Source: an uncultured Roseicyclus sp.
GTDB lineage: Bacteria; Pseudomonadota; Alphaproteobacteria; Rhodobacterales; Rhodobacteraceae
Direction: 5' to 3'
DNA length: 64,000 nt
NCBI GenBank assembly: GCA_947494975.1
Contig: CANLXA010000001.1
Coordinates: 310,001-374,000, forward strand
A program made the translations under genes and the position numbers. Position 1 is the first letter of the stretch. The number at the start of each line of letters is the position of its first letter. Under the pieces are notes generated by a model. The model was not told the origin of the DNA. It ran no database searches and saw only the letters and a program-made list of their open reading frames with translations. Below, piece by piece: positions 56,416 through 64,000 of the stretch.

Positions 56416-57417
56416 ATGGCCGTCACCCTGAAGGATGTCGCGGAACGCGCCGGGGTCTCCACCTCGGCCGTGTCCCGCACCTTCACCGAGGGCGCATCGG
56501 TCTCTCCCAAAACACGGGCCAAGGTGGAAAAGGCGGCGGAGGCGCTGGGATATTCGCCCAACGCGCTGGCCTCCTCCCTCACCACGGGGCGCACCAAGCT
56601 GATCGGGCTGGTGTCCAACAACTTCCACAACCCGTTGTTCCTGGAGGTGTTCGACCGCTTCACCCGCGGCCTTCAGGATCGCGGCCTGCGCCCGCTTCTC
56701 GTCAATCTCCGGGTCGAGGAAACCGACCCCGAAGCCTCCGTCCGCATGTTGCGGCAATATTCCGTGGATGGTGCCATCGTCGCCTCCTCCACCCTGCCGC
56801 CGTCCTTTGCCGAGGCCTATCGCGCGGCGGGCATCCCGGTGGTCCATTCCTTCGGGCGCTTCACAACCGCGCCGCAGGTCCATGTGGTGGGCATCGACAA
56901 TGTCGCGTGTGGCCGCATGGCGGGGGAGGCGCTGATTTCGCGCGGCTACACACGCGTCGCGTTCCTTGGCGGGCCGGAACAGGCCACGTCGACTCAGGAC
57001 CGGGCCTTGGGTTTCATGGCGGCCCTGCGGGAACATCCCGAGATCGAGGTCAGCGCAAGCTATGCGTCGGCCTATTCCTTCGATGCCGGGCGGGTGGAGA
57101 TGACGAAGCTCCTGATGCAGGGCCCGGCCGAGGCGTATTTCTGCGGTGACGATGTGCTCAGCATCGGCGCGCTGTCCGCCGTGCAGGAGGCCGGGCTGTC
57201 CTGCCCCGGCGATATCGGCATCATCGGGCTGAACGACATGCAGATGTCGGGCTGGCAGAACATCAACCTCACCACGATCCGTCAGCCCGTGGCCGAGATC
57301 ATCGGCGCGTCCATCGATCTGGTTGTCGGCACGGTCGAAGATCCGAAGCGGCACCCGGAGACGCGCCTGTTCCCCTGCCGTGTGATCGAGCGGGGCACCC
57401 TGCGCCCTGTACGGTAA
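56416..57417 (+). CDS. LacI-family regulator of the inositol block
   Basis: 333 residues. Helix-turn-helix VTLKDVAERAGVSTSAVSRT, hinge NALASSLTTGRTKLIG and effector domain are typical. ATG at 56416 with an AGGA-like site is preferred to the upstream frame from 56263, which spans the operator. It is flanked by operator copy A, and the same site lies before iolD and the iolG-like gene, so it likely represses the importer and catabolic genes until an inositol-type inducer arrives. Confidence 0.9.
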   Translation: MAVTLKDVAERAGVSTSAVSRTFTEGASVSPKTRAKVEKAAEALGYSPNALASSLTTGRTKLIGLVSNNFHNPLFLEVFDRFTRGLQDRGLRPLLVNLRVEETDPEASVRMLRQYSVDGAIVASSTLPPSFAEAYRAAGIPVVHSFGRFTTAPQVHVVGIDNVACGRMAGEALISRGYTRVAFLGGPEQATSTQDRALGFMAALREHPEIEVSASYASAYSFDAGRVEMTKLLMQGPAEAYFCGDDVLSIGALSAVQEAGLSCPGDIGIIGLNDMQMSGWQNINLTTIRQPVAEIIGASIDLVVGTVEDPKRHPETRLFPCRVIERGTLRPVR

Positions 57418-57418
57418 A

Positions 57419-57538
57419 ATGCGTTCGTTTGGACGCATCTCGATACGGTCTTCCGAGCGGATCGAAATCTGCTCGGATGAACGCACTTCTCCCGAGAAAT
57501 CCGCTCAATTGAACGCATGTCCGTTCAGGTGAGTAGAT
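57419..57538. repeat. Cluster of four imperfect 20-bp dyad repeats
   Basis: In the 122-bp convergent gap between LacI and the oxidoreductase gene, related 20-mers start at 57419 (ATGCGTTCGTTTGGACGCAT), 57467 (ATCTGCTCGGATGAACGCAC), 57499 (ATCCGCTCAATTGAACGCAT) and 57519 (GTCCGTTCAGGTGAGTAGAT, weakest). Copies 1 and 3 are strongly self-dyadic. CCGAGC and GCTCGG at 57453-57476 form a further stem. Role unknown: terminators, binding sites or a repeat element. Confidence 0.6.
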
Positions 57539-57539
57539 T

Positions 57540-58673
57540 TCAGCGAAACATCGGAGGCCGCGCATCGACCCACGCACCGCGGTCCTTGGCCGAGGCCACG
57601 GCACTGTAAACCGCCGCCATCGACCGCAGCCCATCCGCCGCCGTCGGATAGCTTCCATGCGCCTCGCCCCGGATCGCGGCGGCCAGATCCACGTAGATAT
57701 TCGCCACCGCCAGCGGGAAGCCCTCCGGGTGTGCAATCGCCACCCGGGACAGGCGCGTGGCCTCATCCGACAGGCCGCTTTCGCCCTTTTCCATGATCTG
57801 TGTGCGCCCGCCCACGGGCGTGTAGAAAACCTGGTTCGGCTGCTCCGAGGCCCAGCGGAATCCTCCAGTCTCTCCAAACACTTGGATGTCAAACCCATGC
57901 TGCCGGCCGATGGCCACCGATGACGTCCAGAGGCGGCCGATTGTGCCGCCTTCCATCCGGAAATTCACCATCGCGTCGTCTTCCAGCACCCGGCTGTCGA
58001 TGGCCGAGGCGAAGTCTGCCGACAGCTCCCTTACCTCGTCTCCCGCAATGAAGCTCGCCATGTGCAAAGCGTGGATGCCACAATCGGCGAACTGCCCGGA
58101 CACGCCCGCCATCGCCGGATCATACCGCCAGCGGACGCGCGGGTTGTCCGCATCGCCCGCATCACCGTGGTGCCCATGCGAGAAATTGGTGACGATCAGC
58201 CGGATTTTCCCGATATATCCGGTACTTACCAGGTGCCGCATCTCGCGGACCATGGGATAGGCGGAGTAGCAGTAATTCACCGCGCAGATCCTGCCAGACG
58301 CCTCGGCGATCTTCACGATCTCCTCCCCTTCCTCCACGCTCATCGTCATCGGCTTTTCGCATAGAACGTTGAATCCGCTCTCCAAAAACGCCTTCGTGAT
58401 CTCGAAATGGGTGGAGTTCGGCGTCGCGACCGTCACCAGATCCACGCGATCTGCCCGCGCCGTCTCTCCGGCCAGCATCTCCCGCCAGTCGCCATAGGCC
58501 CGATCCGGCGCCACGCCCAGGCGTTGCGCGTAATCCCGACCCTTTTCCGCATCATGGTCCAACGCCCCCGCCGCCAGCACGAAATTCCCATCCGCCTGCG
58601 CCCCCAACCGGTGCGCCGGGCCGATCTGAGAGCCCTCACCGCCGCCAATCATGCCCCAATTCAGCTTTGCCAT
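57540..58673 (-). CDS. Gfo/Idh/MocA-family oxidoreductase of the inositol block
   Basis: 377 residues with GMIGGGEGSQIGPAHR (Rossmann; bulky loop), EKP in CEKPMTMS and GIHALHM, as in the family's active-site histidine region. Relatives include inositol/inosose dehydrogenases and IolW/IolU-type enzymes. Last of three minus-strand genes, 12 bp after the IolE-like gene. Confidence 0.85.
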   Translation of the reverse strand: MAKLNWGMIGGGEGSQIGPAHRLGAQADGNFVLAAGALDHDAEKGRDYAQRLGVAPDRAYGDWREMLAGETARADRVDLVTVATPNSTHFEITKAFLESGFNVLCEKPMTMSVEEGEEIVKIAEASGRICAVNYCYSAYPMVREMRHLVSTGYIGKIRLIVTNFSHGHHGDAGDADNPRVRWRYDPAMAGVSGQFADCGIHALHMASFIAGDEVRELSADFASAIDSRVLEDDAMVNFRMEGGTIGRLWTSSVAIGRQHGFDIQVFGETGGFRWASEQPNQVFYTPVGGRTQIMEKGESGLSDEATRLSRVAIAHPEGFPLAVANIYVDLAAAIRGEAHGSYPTAADGLRSMAAVYSAVASAKDRGAWVDARPPMFR

Positions 58674-58685
58674 GATCTCAGCTCC

Positions 58686-59579
58686 TTACTGAAAGCCAAT
58701 GGATTCAAGGTATTCGCGGTTTGCCCGCGCGTCATCCAACGGGCGGACGTCCAGCAGCGGATCGCAATCCTGCTCAACCGTGCACCAGCCTTCGAACCCC
58801 GAATCGATCAAAACCTGACGAACCGATCGGAAATCGACGTCCCCCTGCCCGAGATTGCAGAAAATTCCCTGACCGCACGCATCGTAAAATCCGGTGCCTC
58901 TGGCGATCACATCTGCCTTAACAACGGGGTCGATGTCTTTGAAATGCATGTATGAAATCCGGTCGATGTGGCGCTTCATGAACGCCACCGGATCGAACCC
59001 GGCATAGGAGTGATGTCCGGTATCGAAACAGATCTTAAGCGTTTCTTCAGACACTTCCTCTAAAAGTCTCTCCAGCTCCGGTTCAAAGTCCATGAATCCT
59101 GCAGCATGCGCATGGATGCCGACAGTGAGGCCGTATTCTTCGGTGCCCAGGCGTGCAATTTGGGTGATCCGATCCCGGTACGCGGCCCATTCGTCGGCAT
59201 CCATCTGCTCCGCCGCCTCGGCGCGGCCCGCCGTCGGGGCCCGCCGCGGCGAGATTGAATCAATCAAAACAAGATGCTGTGCGCCGTGGGCCACCAGAGC
59301 ATTGCAGGTTCGCACCGACCCGTCGAGCACATCGTCCCAGGCCGCCGGATCGTGGAACGGACGGAACACCACGCCCCCGATCAGCTCCAGATCGAATTCG
59401 CTCAACGCCTCCGACAGGATTGCCGGATCCTCCGGCATGAAGCCCACAGGCCCCAGCTCGATCCCCTTGTATCCCGCGGCGGCGCAATCCCTCAGGACGC
59501 TGCGCCATTCCGGATTGCGCGGGTCATCCGCAAACTCTACGCCCCAGGAACAAGGCGCGTTACCGATACGGATCGTCAT
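58686..59579 (-). CDS. iolE: IolE-like inosose dehydratase (sugar isomerase-family TIM barrel)
   Basis: 297 residues. The opening GNAPCSWGVEF, the IELGPVGFMP segment and the metal ligands D and H in CFDTGHHSY, H in MHFKD and E in CTVEQD match IolE, which dehydrates 2-keto-myo-inositol. Resemblance to IolE is clear in the C-terminal half (QGDVDFRSV and GWCTVEQD). ATG at 59579 has AAGGGAAG upstream. Some family members are isomerases, so the exact role is inferred from the neighbouring iolD, iolC and iolG. Confidence 0.78.
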   Translation of the reverse strand: MTIRIGNAPCSWGVEFADDPRNPEWRSVLRDCAAAGYKGIELGPVGFMPEDPAILSEALSEFDLELIGGVVFRPFHDPAAWDDVLDGSVRTCNALVAHGAQHLVLIDSISPRRAPTAGRAEAAEQMDADEWAAYRDRITQIARLGTEEYGLTVGIHAHAAGFMDFEPELERLLEEVSEETLKICFDTGHHSYAGFDPVAFMKRHIDRISYMHFKDIDPVVKADVIARGTGFYDACGQGIFCNLGQGDVDFRSVRQVLIDSGFEGWCTVEQDCDPLLDVRPLDDARANREYLESIGFQ

Positions 59580-59590
59580 GGTCTTCCCTT

Positions 59591-60694
59591 TCAGTTGAGG
59601 GGGATAGAGTGCCACCCACCGGTTTCGGCAGATGCGAATGCGGTATCGATGATCCGGCTCACTGCCAGGCCATCACGAAATGTGGGCCACACGGCCTCGC
59701 CGGTTTCGATCGCGCGCAGGAAGTCCCTTGCCTCGATGATAATCTGGTCCTGGTACCCGGTCCCGTGGCCCGGGCCCTGACAAAACGGCAGGTAATCGGG
59801 ATGCTCCGGCCCGGTCAGGATTTTCGCGAAGCCGCGCGCGGCTTCAGGCCCTTCCGCGCGGTAGAGCCAGACGGCGTTCTGATCCTCCTGATCAAACCGG
59901 ATCGCCCCCTTTGTGCCATGAATTTCATAGGCATAGCCCATCTTCCGCCCTGTCGCGACACGGCTGAAATAGAGGTGCCCCATCGCGCCTTGGGCGAATT
60001 TGACCATCATTTGCCCATGGTCGTCGTTATCGACGGCCTTCCCATCGCGCATCGCGTGAACGGTCTCGATTCGGGCCGAGACCTCGGCAATCGGCCCCAT
60101 CAGCGCCAGCGCGCAATTGATCATGTGGGGCGACAGATCCCCCATGCAGCCATTTGCCCGCCCGGTCGTCCGCCAATTGGCAGGCAGTGCGGGGTCAGCC
60201 AGAAAATCCTCGGTATGCTCGCCCCTGAACCACGTCATCTCGCCGATCACCCCGTCGCTCAGCAACTTTCGTACGAACTGCGTGGCCGGGGTCCGAACGT
60301 AGTTGAACCCGATCATGTTGGGCAAGCCGGAGGCCTCTGCTGCGGCAACCATCGCCTCCGCGTCGGCAAGCGACGCGCCCAAGGGTTTCTCGCAAAATAC
60401 CGGCTTTCCCGCTAAAAACGCCGCCTCGGCAATTGCGCGATGCGTTTCTTGCGGCGACGCGATCACGATGGCATCCACCTCCGGGTCGGCCACGAGCCTG
60501 TGCCAATCCCCCGTCGCGCGCGCGAACCCGAAGGCCGCCCGGTAGCGTTCCGCAGATGCATCGCTGGAGGCCGCGATCATCTCCAACCTGGGCCGCAGGG
60601 TGGTGTTGAAAACCGCGCCAACCGACGCCATCGCCACCGCGTGGGCCTTGCCCATATAGCCGCCACCGATCAAGCCTATGCCGATCTGACCCAT
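59591..60694 (-). CDS. iolG: Inositol 2-dehydrogenase-like Gfo/Idh/MocA oxidoreductase
   Basis: 367 residues with GLIGGGYMGKAHA (Rossmann at about 8-20), CEKPLGAS and a conserved GDLSPHMIN region. In this setting it is the best candidate for oxidation of myo- or scyllo-inositol to the inosose. ATG at 60694 gives MGQIGIGLIG; the longer frame would enter the operator. First of three minus-strand genes and divergent from iolD. Confidence 0.78.
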   Translation of the reverse strand: MGQIGIGLIGGGYMGKAHAVAMASVGAVFNTTLRPRLEMIAASSDASAERYRAAFGFARATGDWHRLVADPEVDAIVIASPQETHRAIAEAAFLAGKPVFCEKPLGASLADAEAMVAAAEASGLPNMIGFNYVRTPATQFVRKLLSDGVIGEMTWFRGEHTEDFLADPALPANWRTTGRANGCMGDLSPHMINCALALMGPIAEVSARIETVHAMRDGKAVDNDDHGQMMVKFAQGAMGHLYFSRVATGRKMGYAYEIHGTKGAIRFDQEDQNAVWLYRAEGPEAARGFAKILTGPEHPDYLPFCQGPGHGTGYQDQIIIEARDFLRAIETGEAVWPTFRDGLAVSRIIDTAFASAETGGWHSIPLN

Positions 60695-60721
60695 GCCAAG
60701 CGTCCCTTCCGATGAACCCTG

Positions 60722-60737
60722 TTGCAACCGGTTGCAA
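60722..60737. promoter_or_regulatory. LacI-type operator, copy B
   Basis: TTGCAACCGGTTGCAA, a perfect palindrome identical to the core of copy A at 56322-56339, in the 124-bp divergent gap between the iolG-like gene and iolD. Confidence 0.85.
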
Positions 60738-60818
60738 AACTCGTATCCTGCGGGAAAGAGCTTCGCAACATACAATCTGCCGGATACACCATCGCTCGAC
60801 GCAGACCGGGGAGATCAC

Positions 60819-62678
60819 ATGACCACCATCCGCTTGACCGTGGCGCAGGCCATTGTGCGCTATCTGATGAATCAGTTCATCGACATCGATGGGCAGGAAA
60901 CGCGCATTTGCGGCGGTGGTTTCGGGATATTCGGCCATGGCAACGTGCCGTGCCTGGGCGAGGCGCTTTATCCGGTACAGGATGAATTGCCGCTTTACCG
61001 TGGCCAGAACGAGCAGAGCATGGGCTTTGCGGCGGCGGCTTACGCGAAGTACCATTTGCGGCGCCGATTCATGTTTTGCACCGCCTCCGCCGGCCCGGGC
61101 ACAGCGAACCTTCTGACGGCCTCCGCGCTCGCCCATGCCAACAGGTTGCCCATGCTGATGCTGTGCGGGGATACCTTCATTACTCGCCTGCCCGATCCCG
61201 TCTTGCAGCAACTGGAGCATTTCGGGAACCCGACCCTGGGTGTGAACGATGCCTTCAAGGCCGTAAGTCGGTATTGGGATCGGATCACCCACCCTGCTCA
61301 AATCATTCAGTCTTTGCCGGCGGCGCTGGCCACGATGCTGGATCCCGCAGATTGTGGCCCCGCCTTTCTTGGGCTCCCTCAAGACGTGCAAGGGTGGGCC
61401 TACGATTATCCGGAGGCATTCTTCGAGCGCACCGTCCATCGGATCCGCCGCCAGGCCCCTGATACGGCCGAAATCACCGATGCGGCAGGCCTCCTGAAAC
61501 AGGCTGAACGCCCGATGATCATCGCAGGTGGGGGCGTACAATATTCCGACGCTGTCGCGGAATTGACCGCGTTTGCCGAGGCGCACAACATCCCCGTGGT
61601 CGAGACGATCGCTGGCCGCGCCAACTTGCTCGCCGATCACCCGCTCAACACCGGCCCCCTTGGCGTCACCGGATCAGACAGCGCCAACGCCGTTGCCGAA
61701 GCGGCGGATGTGATCCTGGCGGTCGGTACGCGCCTGCAAGACTTCACCACCGGATCGTGGACGGCCTTTGCCAAGGACGCTCGGATCATCACACTCAATG
61801 TCGGGCGCCACGACGCGACCAAGCACCGTTCCACACCAATTGTCGGCGATGCGAAGCTTGGCCTGCCATTACTGAGTGGAGCGATGGATGGTCTCACGGC
61901 GCCAGATGCGTGGACGAAATCCGCGCAAGCCAAGCGGGCCGATTGGGATGCCTATGTCGCGAAAAACGTCGCGCCGGGAAATCGGCCCAACTCCTACGCC
62001 CAGGCCATCGGCGTTGTGAATGCGCTGTGCGACCCCCGGGATCGGATCGTTGCGGCGGCCGGGGGCTTGCCGGCCGAAGTCACCGCCAACTGGCGGAGCT
62101 TGGACATCGGGACCGTGGATGTGGAGTTCGGATTCTCCTGCATGGGTTATGAAATCGCTGGTGGTTGGGGCGCCAGGATTGCACAATCAGAACATGAATC
62201 CACAGCTGATACGGTCGTTTTTTGCGGTGATGGCAGTTACTTGTTGATGAATTCCGATATTTACTCAAGTGTCCTGACGAAGAAGAAGTTGATCATCCTT
62301 GTTCTCGACAATGGCGGCTTCGCGGTGATCAACAAACTTCAAAACAACACCGGAAACGAGAGTTTCAACAATCTTATCGCCGATTGTCCGACCGTGCCCG
62401 ACCCGTTCACCGTCGACTTCGAGGCGCATGCCAAATCCATGGGTGCGGATGCGGTGACTGTTGCCAATCCGGCAGAATTGGGAGACGCCTTCAAACGCGC
62501 GAAAGCATCGGACAAGACCTCCGTCATCGTGATGAAGGTGGACCCCTATGAAGGGTGGACAACCGAAGGCCACACCTGGTGGGAGGTCGGCACGGCGCAG
62601 GTTTCGGAAAACGAAAACGTGCGCGCCAAGCACGACGAATGGGAATCCGAGCGCGTGAAGCAGCGGCAGGGCATCTGA
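60819..62678 (+). CDS. iolD: 3D-(3,5/4)-trihydroxycyclohexane-1,2-dione hydrolase
   Basis: 619-residue thiamine diphosphate enzyme, full length for IolD. The catalytic-glutamate segment YRGQNEQSMGFAA, the middle domain, and the TPP/Mg motif GDGSYLLMNSDI...DNGGFAVINKLQ are present. It hydrolyses the cyclic diketone of the inositol pathway to 5-deoxyglucuronate. ATG at 60819 has GGGGAG upstream; the frame from 60693 lies across the operator. Stop overlaps iolC start by one base (TGATG). Confidence 0.95.
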   Translation: MTTIRLTVAQAIVRYLMNQFIDIDGQETRICGGGFGIFGHGNVPCLGEALYPVQDELPLYRGQNEQSMGFAAAAYAKYHLRRRFMFCTASAGPGTANLLTASALAHANRLPMLMLCGDTFITRLPDPVLQQLEHFGNPTLGVNDAFKAVSRYWDRITHPAQIIQSLPAALATMLDPADCGPAFLGLPQDVQGWAYDYPEAFFERTVHRIRRQAPDTAEITDAAGLLKQAERPMIIAGGGVQYSDAVAELTAFAEAHNIPVVETIAGRANLLADHPLNTGPLGVTGSDSANAVAEAADVILAVGTRLQDFTTGSWTAFAKDARIITLNVGRHDATKHRSTPIVGDAKLGLPLLSGAMDGLTAPDAWTKSAQAKRADWDAYVAKNVAPGNRPNSYAQAIGVVNALCDPRDRIVAAAGGLPAEVTANWRSLDIGTVDVEFGFSCMGYEIAGGWGARIAQSEHESTADTVVFCGDGSYLLMNSDIYSSVLTKKKLIILVLDNGGFAVINKLQNNTGNESFNNLIADCPTVPDPFTVDFEAHAKSMGADAVTVANPAELGDAFKRAKASDKTSVIVMKVDPYEGWTTEGHTWWEVGTAQVSENENVRAKHDEWESERVKQRQGI

Positions 62679-63646
62679 TGCGACTTGCGGGCAAAAACGT
62701 TGTCATTATCGGGCGCGCGGGCATGGATCTCTACCCGGACCCGCCCGGCACGAAAACGGAAGAGGCGACCAATTTCTTCGCCTGTCTTGGCGGATCTTCG
62801 GCCAATATCGGCGTCGCGATCACCAAGCTTGGCGGCCAGGCCGCATTGGTGACCCGGGTTGCAGACGACGCGATTGGCCGATTTGCGTGCAACCAACTGG
62901 ACCATTACGGAATCGACCGGACGCATGTGCACGCGCAAGGTGGTGAGGCGCGGAATTCGCTCGCTGTGGTCGAAACCCGTATTGAGGACCATCAATCGGT
63001 CATCTACCGCAATGGTGCCGCCGATTTTGCGATGACCAACGCGGATGTGGAGGCGGTCGACTACGCCGCCTATGACGCACTTATCACCACGGGCACCGTC
63101 TTTGCGGCCGAGCCCTCGCGCAGCGCCGCTTTCCGCGGGTTCGAGCTTGCCAAGGCCGCTGGATTGCCGCTGATTTTCGATGTGGATTATCGCCCCTATT
63201 CCTGGCCTTCACCGGAAGTGGCTGCCGAGGTCTATTCGCGCGCCGGTGCTCTGTGCGACGTTATCGTCGGCAATGATGAAGAGTTTGGATTCATGGCGGG
63301 TGATTACGATCAAGGCCTTGAAAAGGCGCGGGAACTGGTTGGCGGTGGGGCGCAGGTTGTTGTCTACAAAATGGGCGAAAAGGGTGCCATCACCATCACC
63401 CCGGGCCGTGAGTTCCAGACCGGTATCTACCGTACCGACGCCCTAAAGCCCACCGGCGCAGGCGACAGCTTCATGGGCGGCTTTGTCAGTGGATTGGCCG
63501 ATGGCCTGCCCGTCCACGACGCCGTCCTGCAAGGCTCCGCAGCTGCCGCGATGGTCGTAGCGCGTGTGGGGTGCGCGCCGGCCATGCCGACCCAGGCCGA
63601 GATCGACGAATTCCGCGCTGGCCATTCCGGCCCGACCACCGCCTGA
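62678..63646 (+). CDS. iolC: 5-dehydro-2-deoxygluconokinase
   Basis: 322-residue PfkB-family sugar kinase. N-terminal GGSSANIGVAITKLGG and the GAGDSFMGGF anion-hole motif are present. It phosphorylates 2-deoxy-5-keto-gluconate before aldol cleavage. It lacks the C-terminal DUF2090 domain found in longer IolC proteins. Directly coupled to iolD and followed after 13 bp by an iolB-like gene. Confidence 0.93.
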   Translation: MRLAGKNVVIIGRAGMDLYPDPPGTKTEEATNFFACLGGSSANIGVAITKLGGQAALVTRVADDAIGRFACNQLDHYGIDRTHVHAQGGEARNSLAVVETRIEDHQSVIYRNGAADFAMTNADVEAVDYAAYDALITTGTVFAAEPSRSAAFRGFELAKAAGLPLIFDVDYRPYSWPSPEVAAEVYSRAGALCDVIVGNDEEFGFMAGDYDQGLEKARELVGGGAQVVVYKMGEKGAITITPGREFQTGIYRTDALKPTGAGDSFMGGFVSGLADGLPVHDAVLQGSAAAAMVVARVGCAPAMPTQAEIDEFRAGHSGPTTA

Positions 63647-63659
63647 AAGGACCCAGCCC

Positions 63660-64000
63660 ATGCACATCCCGCCCTTCGACAACCAGAACAAAGCCATCGT
63701 CGACGTCGATGATGCGCATGTGCCGCTCACCTACTTCAATATCGTAAAATTAAAAGCGGGAGAGAGTTTTGAATACCGGCTTGAAAGATACGAGACCTGC
63801 ATCGTTCCGGCCACCGGGACGGTGACGGTTGAGGTGGGAGGCGAGACATTCGCGGACATCGGCAATCGCACCGAAGATGTGTGGGATGGTGACCCGGAAG
63901 GTGTGTATATACCCACGAATGTCGGCGCGCGGATCACGGCGCGGACGCCCGCCGAGGTATTCGTTGCTGGAGCGCAATTTGCGGAAACCCTGACACCATT
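63660..64000 (+). CDS. iolB: 5-deoxy-glucuronate isomerase-like protein, N-terminal part (runs off the window)
   Basis: About 113 codons from ATG 63660, preceded by AAAGGA. The reading (YFNIVKLKAGESFEYRLER, then VEVGGETFADIGNRTEDVWD, VYIPTN) matches the N-terminal cupin of IolB. It is divergent from the complete IolB at 51327, so the locus carries two IolB-type genes. The frame is still open at the window edge. Confidence 0.82.
   Translation, partial: MHIPPFDNQNKAIVDVDDAHVPLTYFNIVKLKAGESFEYRLERYETCIVPATGTVTVEVGGETFADIGNRTEDVWDGDPEGVYIPTNVGARITARTPAEVFVAGAQFAETLTP

Noticed and set aside
57419-57538. CRISPR array
   Set aside because: Repeat units differ from one another, intervals are 48, 32 and 20 bp, and there are no constant-length spacers or cas genes.

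Overview
The window is a single gene-dense, high-GC (low to mid 60s % by eye) chromosomal stretch from an alphaproteobacterium, most likely a Rhodobacterales/Roseobacter-group member. The grounds are the family mix: SoeABC sulfite dehydrogenase, heterotetrameric sarcosine-oxidase-type subunits, TRAP and CUT2 ABC importers, DUF6455, DUF2783 and HdeD proteins, ATGA/GTGA-coupled operons and alphaproteobacterial-style intergenic repeats. No rRNA, tRNA, CRISPR array, insertion sequence or phage gene was seen. Nearly all of the window is catabolic and uptake machinery for small osmolyte-, sugar- or cyclitol-like and aromatic substrates.

Layout: (1) 1-819, the tail of an unknown gene and a PAP2 phosphatase. 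(2) 1061-10487, a coupled operon of a GcvT-type FAD dehydrogenase, an MttB-family methyltransferase, a TetR regulator and sarcosine-oxidase-type SoxBDAG, presumably for N-demethylation of quaternary or methylated amines; two palindromes at 901-941 are candidate TetR sites. (3) 10484-21139 (minus strand), a ten-gene operon of SDR, Gfo/Idh/MocA, TIM-barrel isomerase, CUT2 ABC importer and three more Gfo/Idh/MocA enzymes, divergent from a LacI regulator (21302-22333), with two mirrored LacI-type operators between them. (4) 22339-25244 (minus), a four-gene operon of SDR, divergent PanB-like protein, MocE-like Rieske ferredoxin and MocD-like membrane desaturase/oxygenase, divergent from a second LacI-type gene. 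(5) 26581-29845, DUF6455, a DHDPS-family lyase and an orphan, shortened xanthine-dehydrogenase-type large subunit. (6) 29987-37210, aspartate dehydrogenase and, opposite it, an operon of Rieske oxygenase, glutamine-synthetase-like ligase, 3-hydroxyanthranilate dioxygenase and a TRAP transporter. (7) 37211-41834, soeABC. (8) 42607-50951, the homogentisate branch (hmgA, maiA, fahA) with accessory genes and a chimeric gene remnant left by a tandem duplication. (9) 50948-64000, inositol catabolism: VOC protein, IolB, PhyH dioxygenase, a CUT2 importer, a LacI regulator, IolG- and IolE-like enzymes, IolD, IolC and the start of a second IolB. The same perfect palindrome, TTGCAACCGGTTGCAA, lies in both divergent promoter regions of this block.

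How it may work together (inference): the MocA/MocB/MocC/MocD/MocE-like sets of regions 3 and 4, combined with the inositol block of region 9, hold counterparts of most rhizopine (O-methyl-inosamine) catabolism genes. The window could therefore encode import, oxidative O-demethylation and ring cleavage of a methylated cyclitol or related sugar. The divergent PanB-like protein beside the demethylase-like pair is the least explained part and the best candidate for new biochemistry. No ferredoxin reductase (MocF) or iolA is present inside the window.
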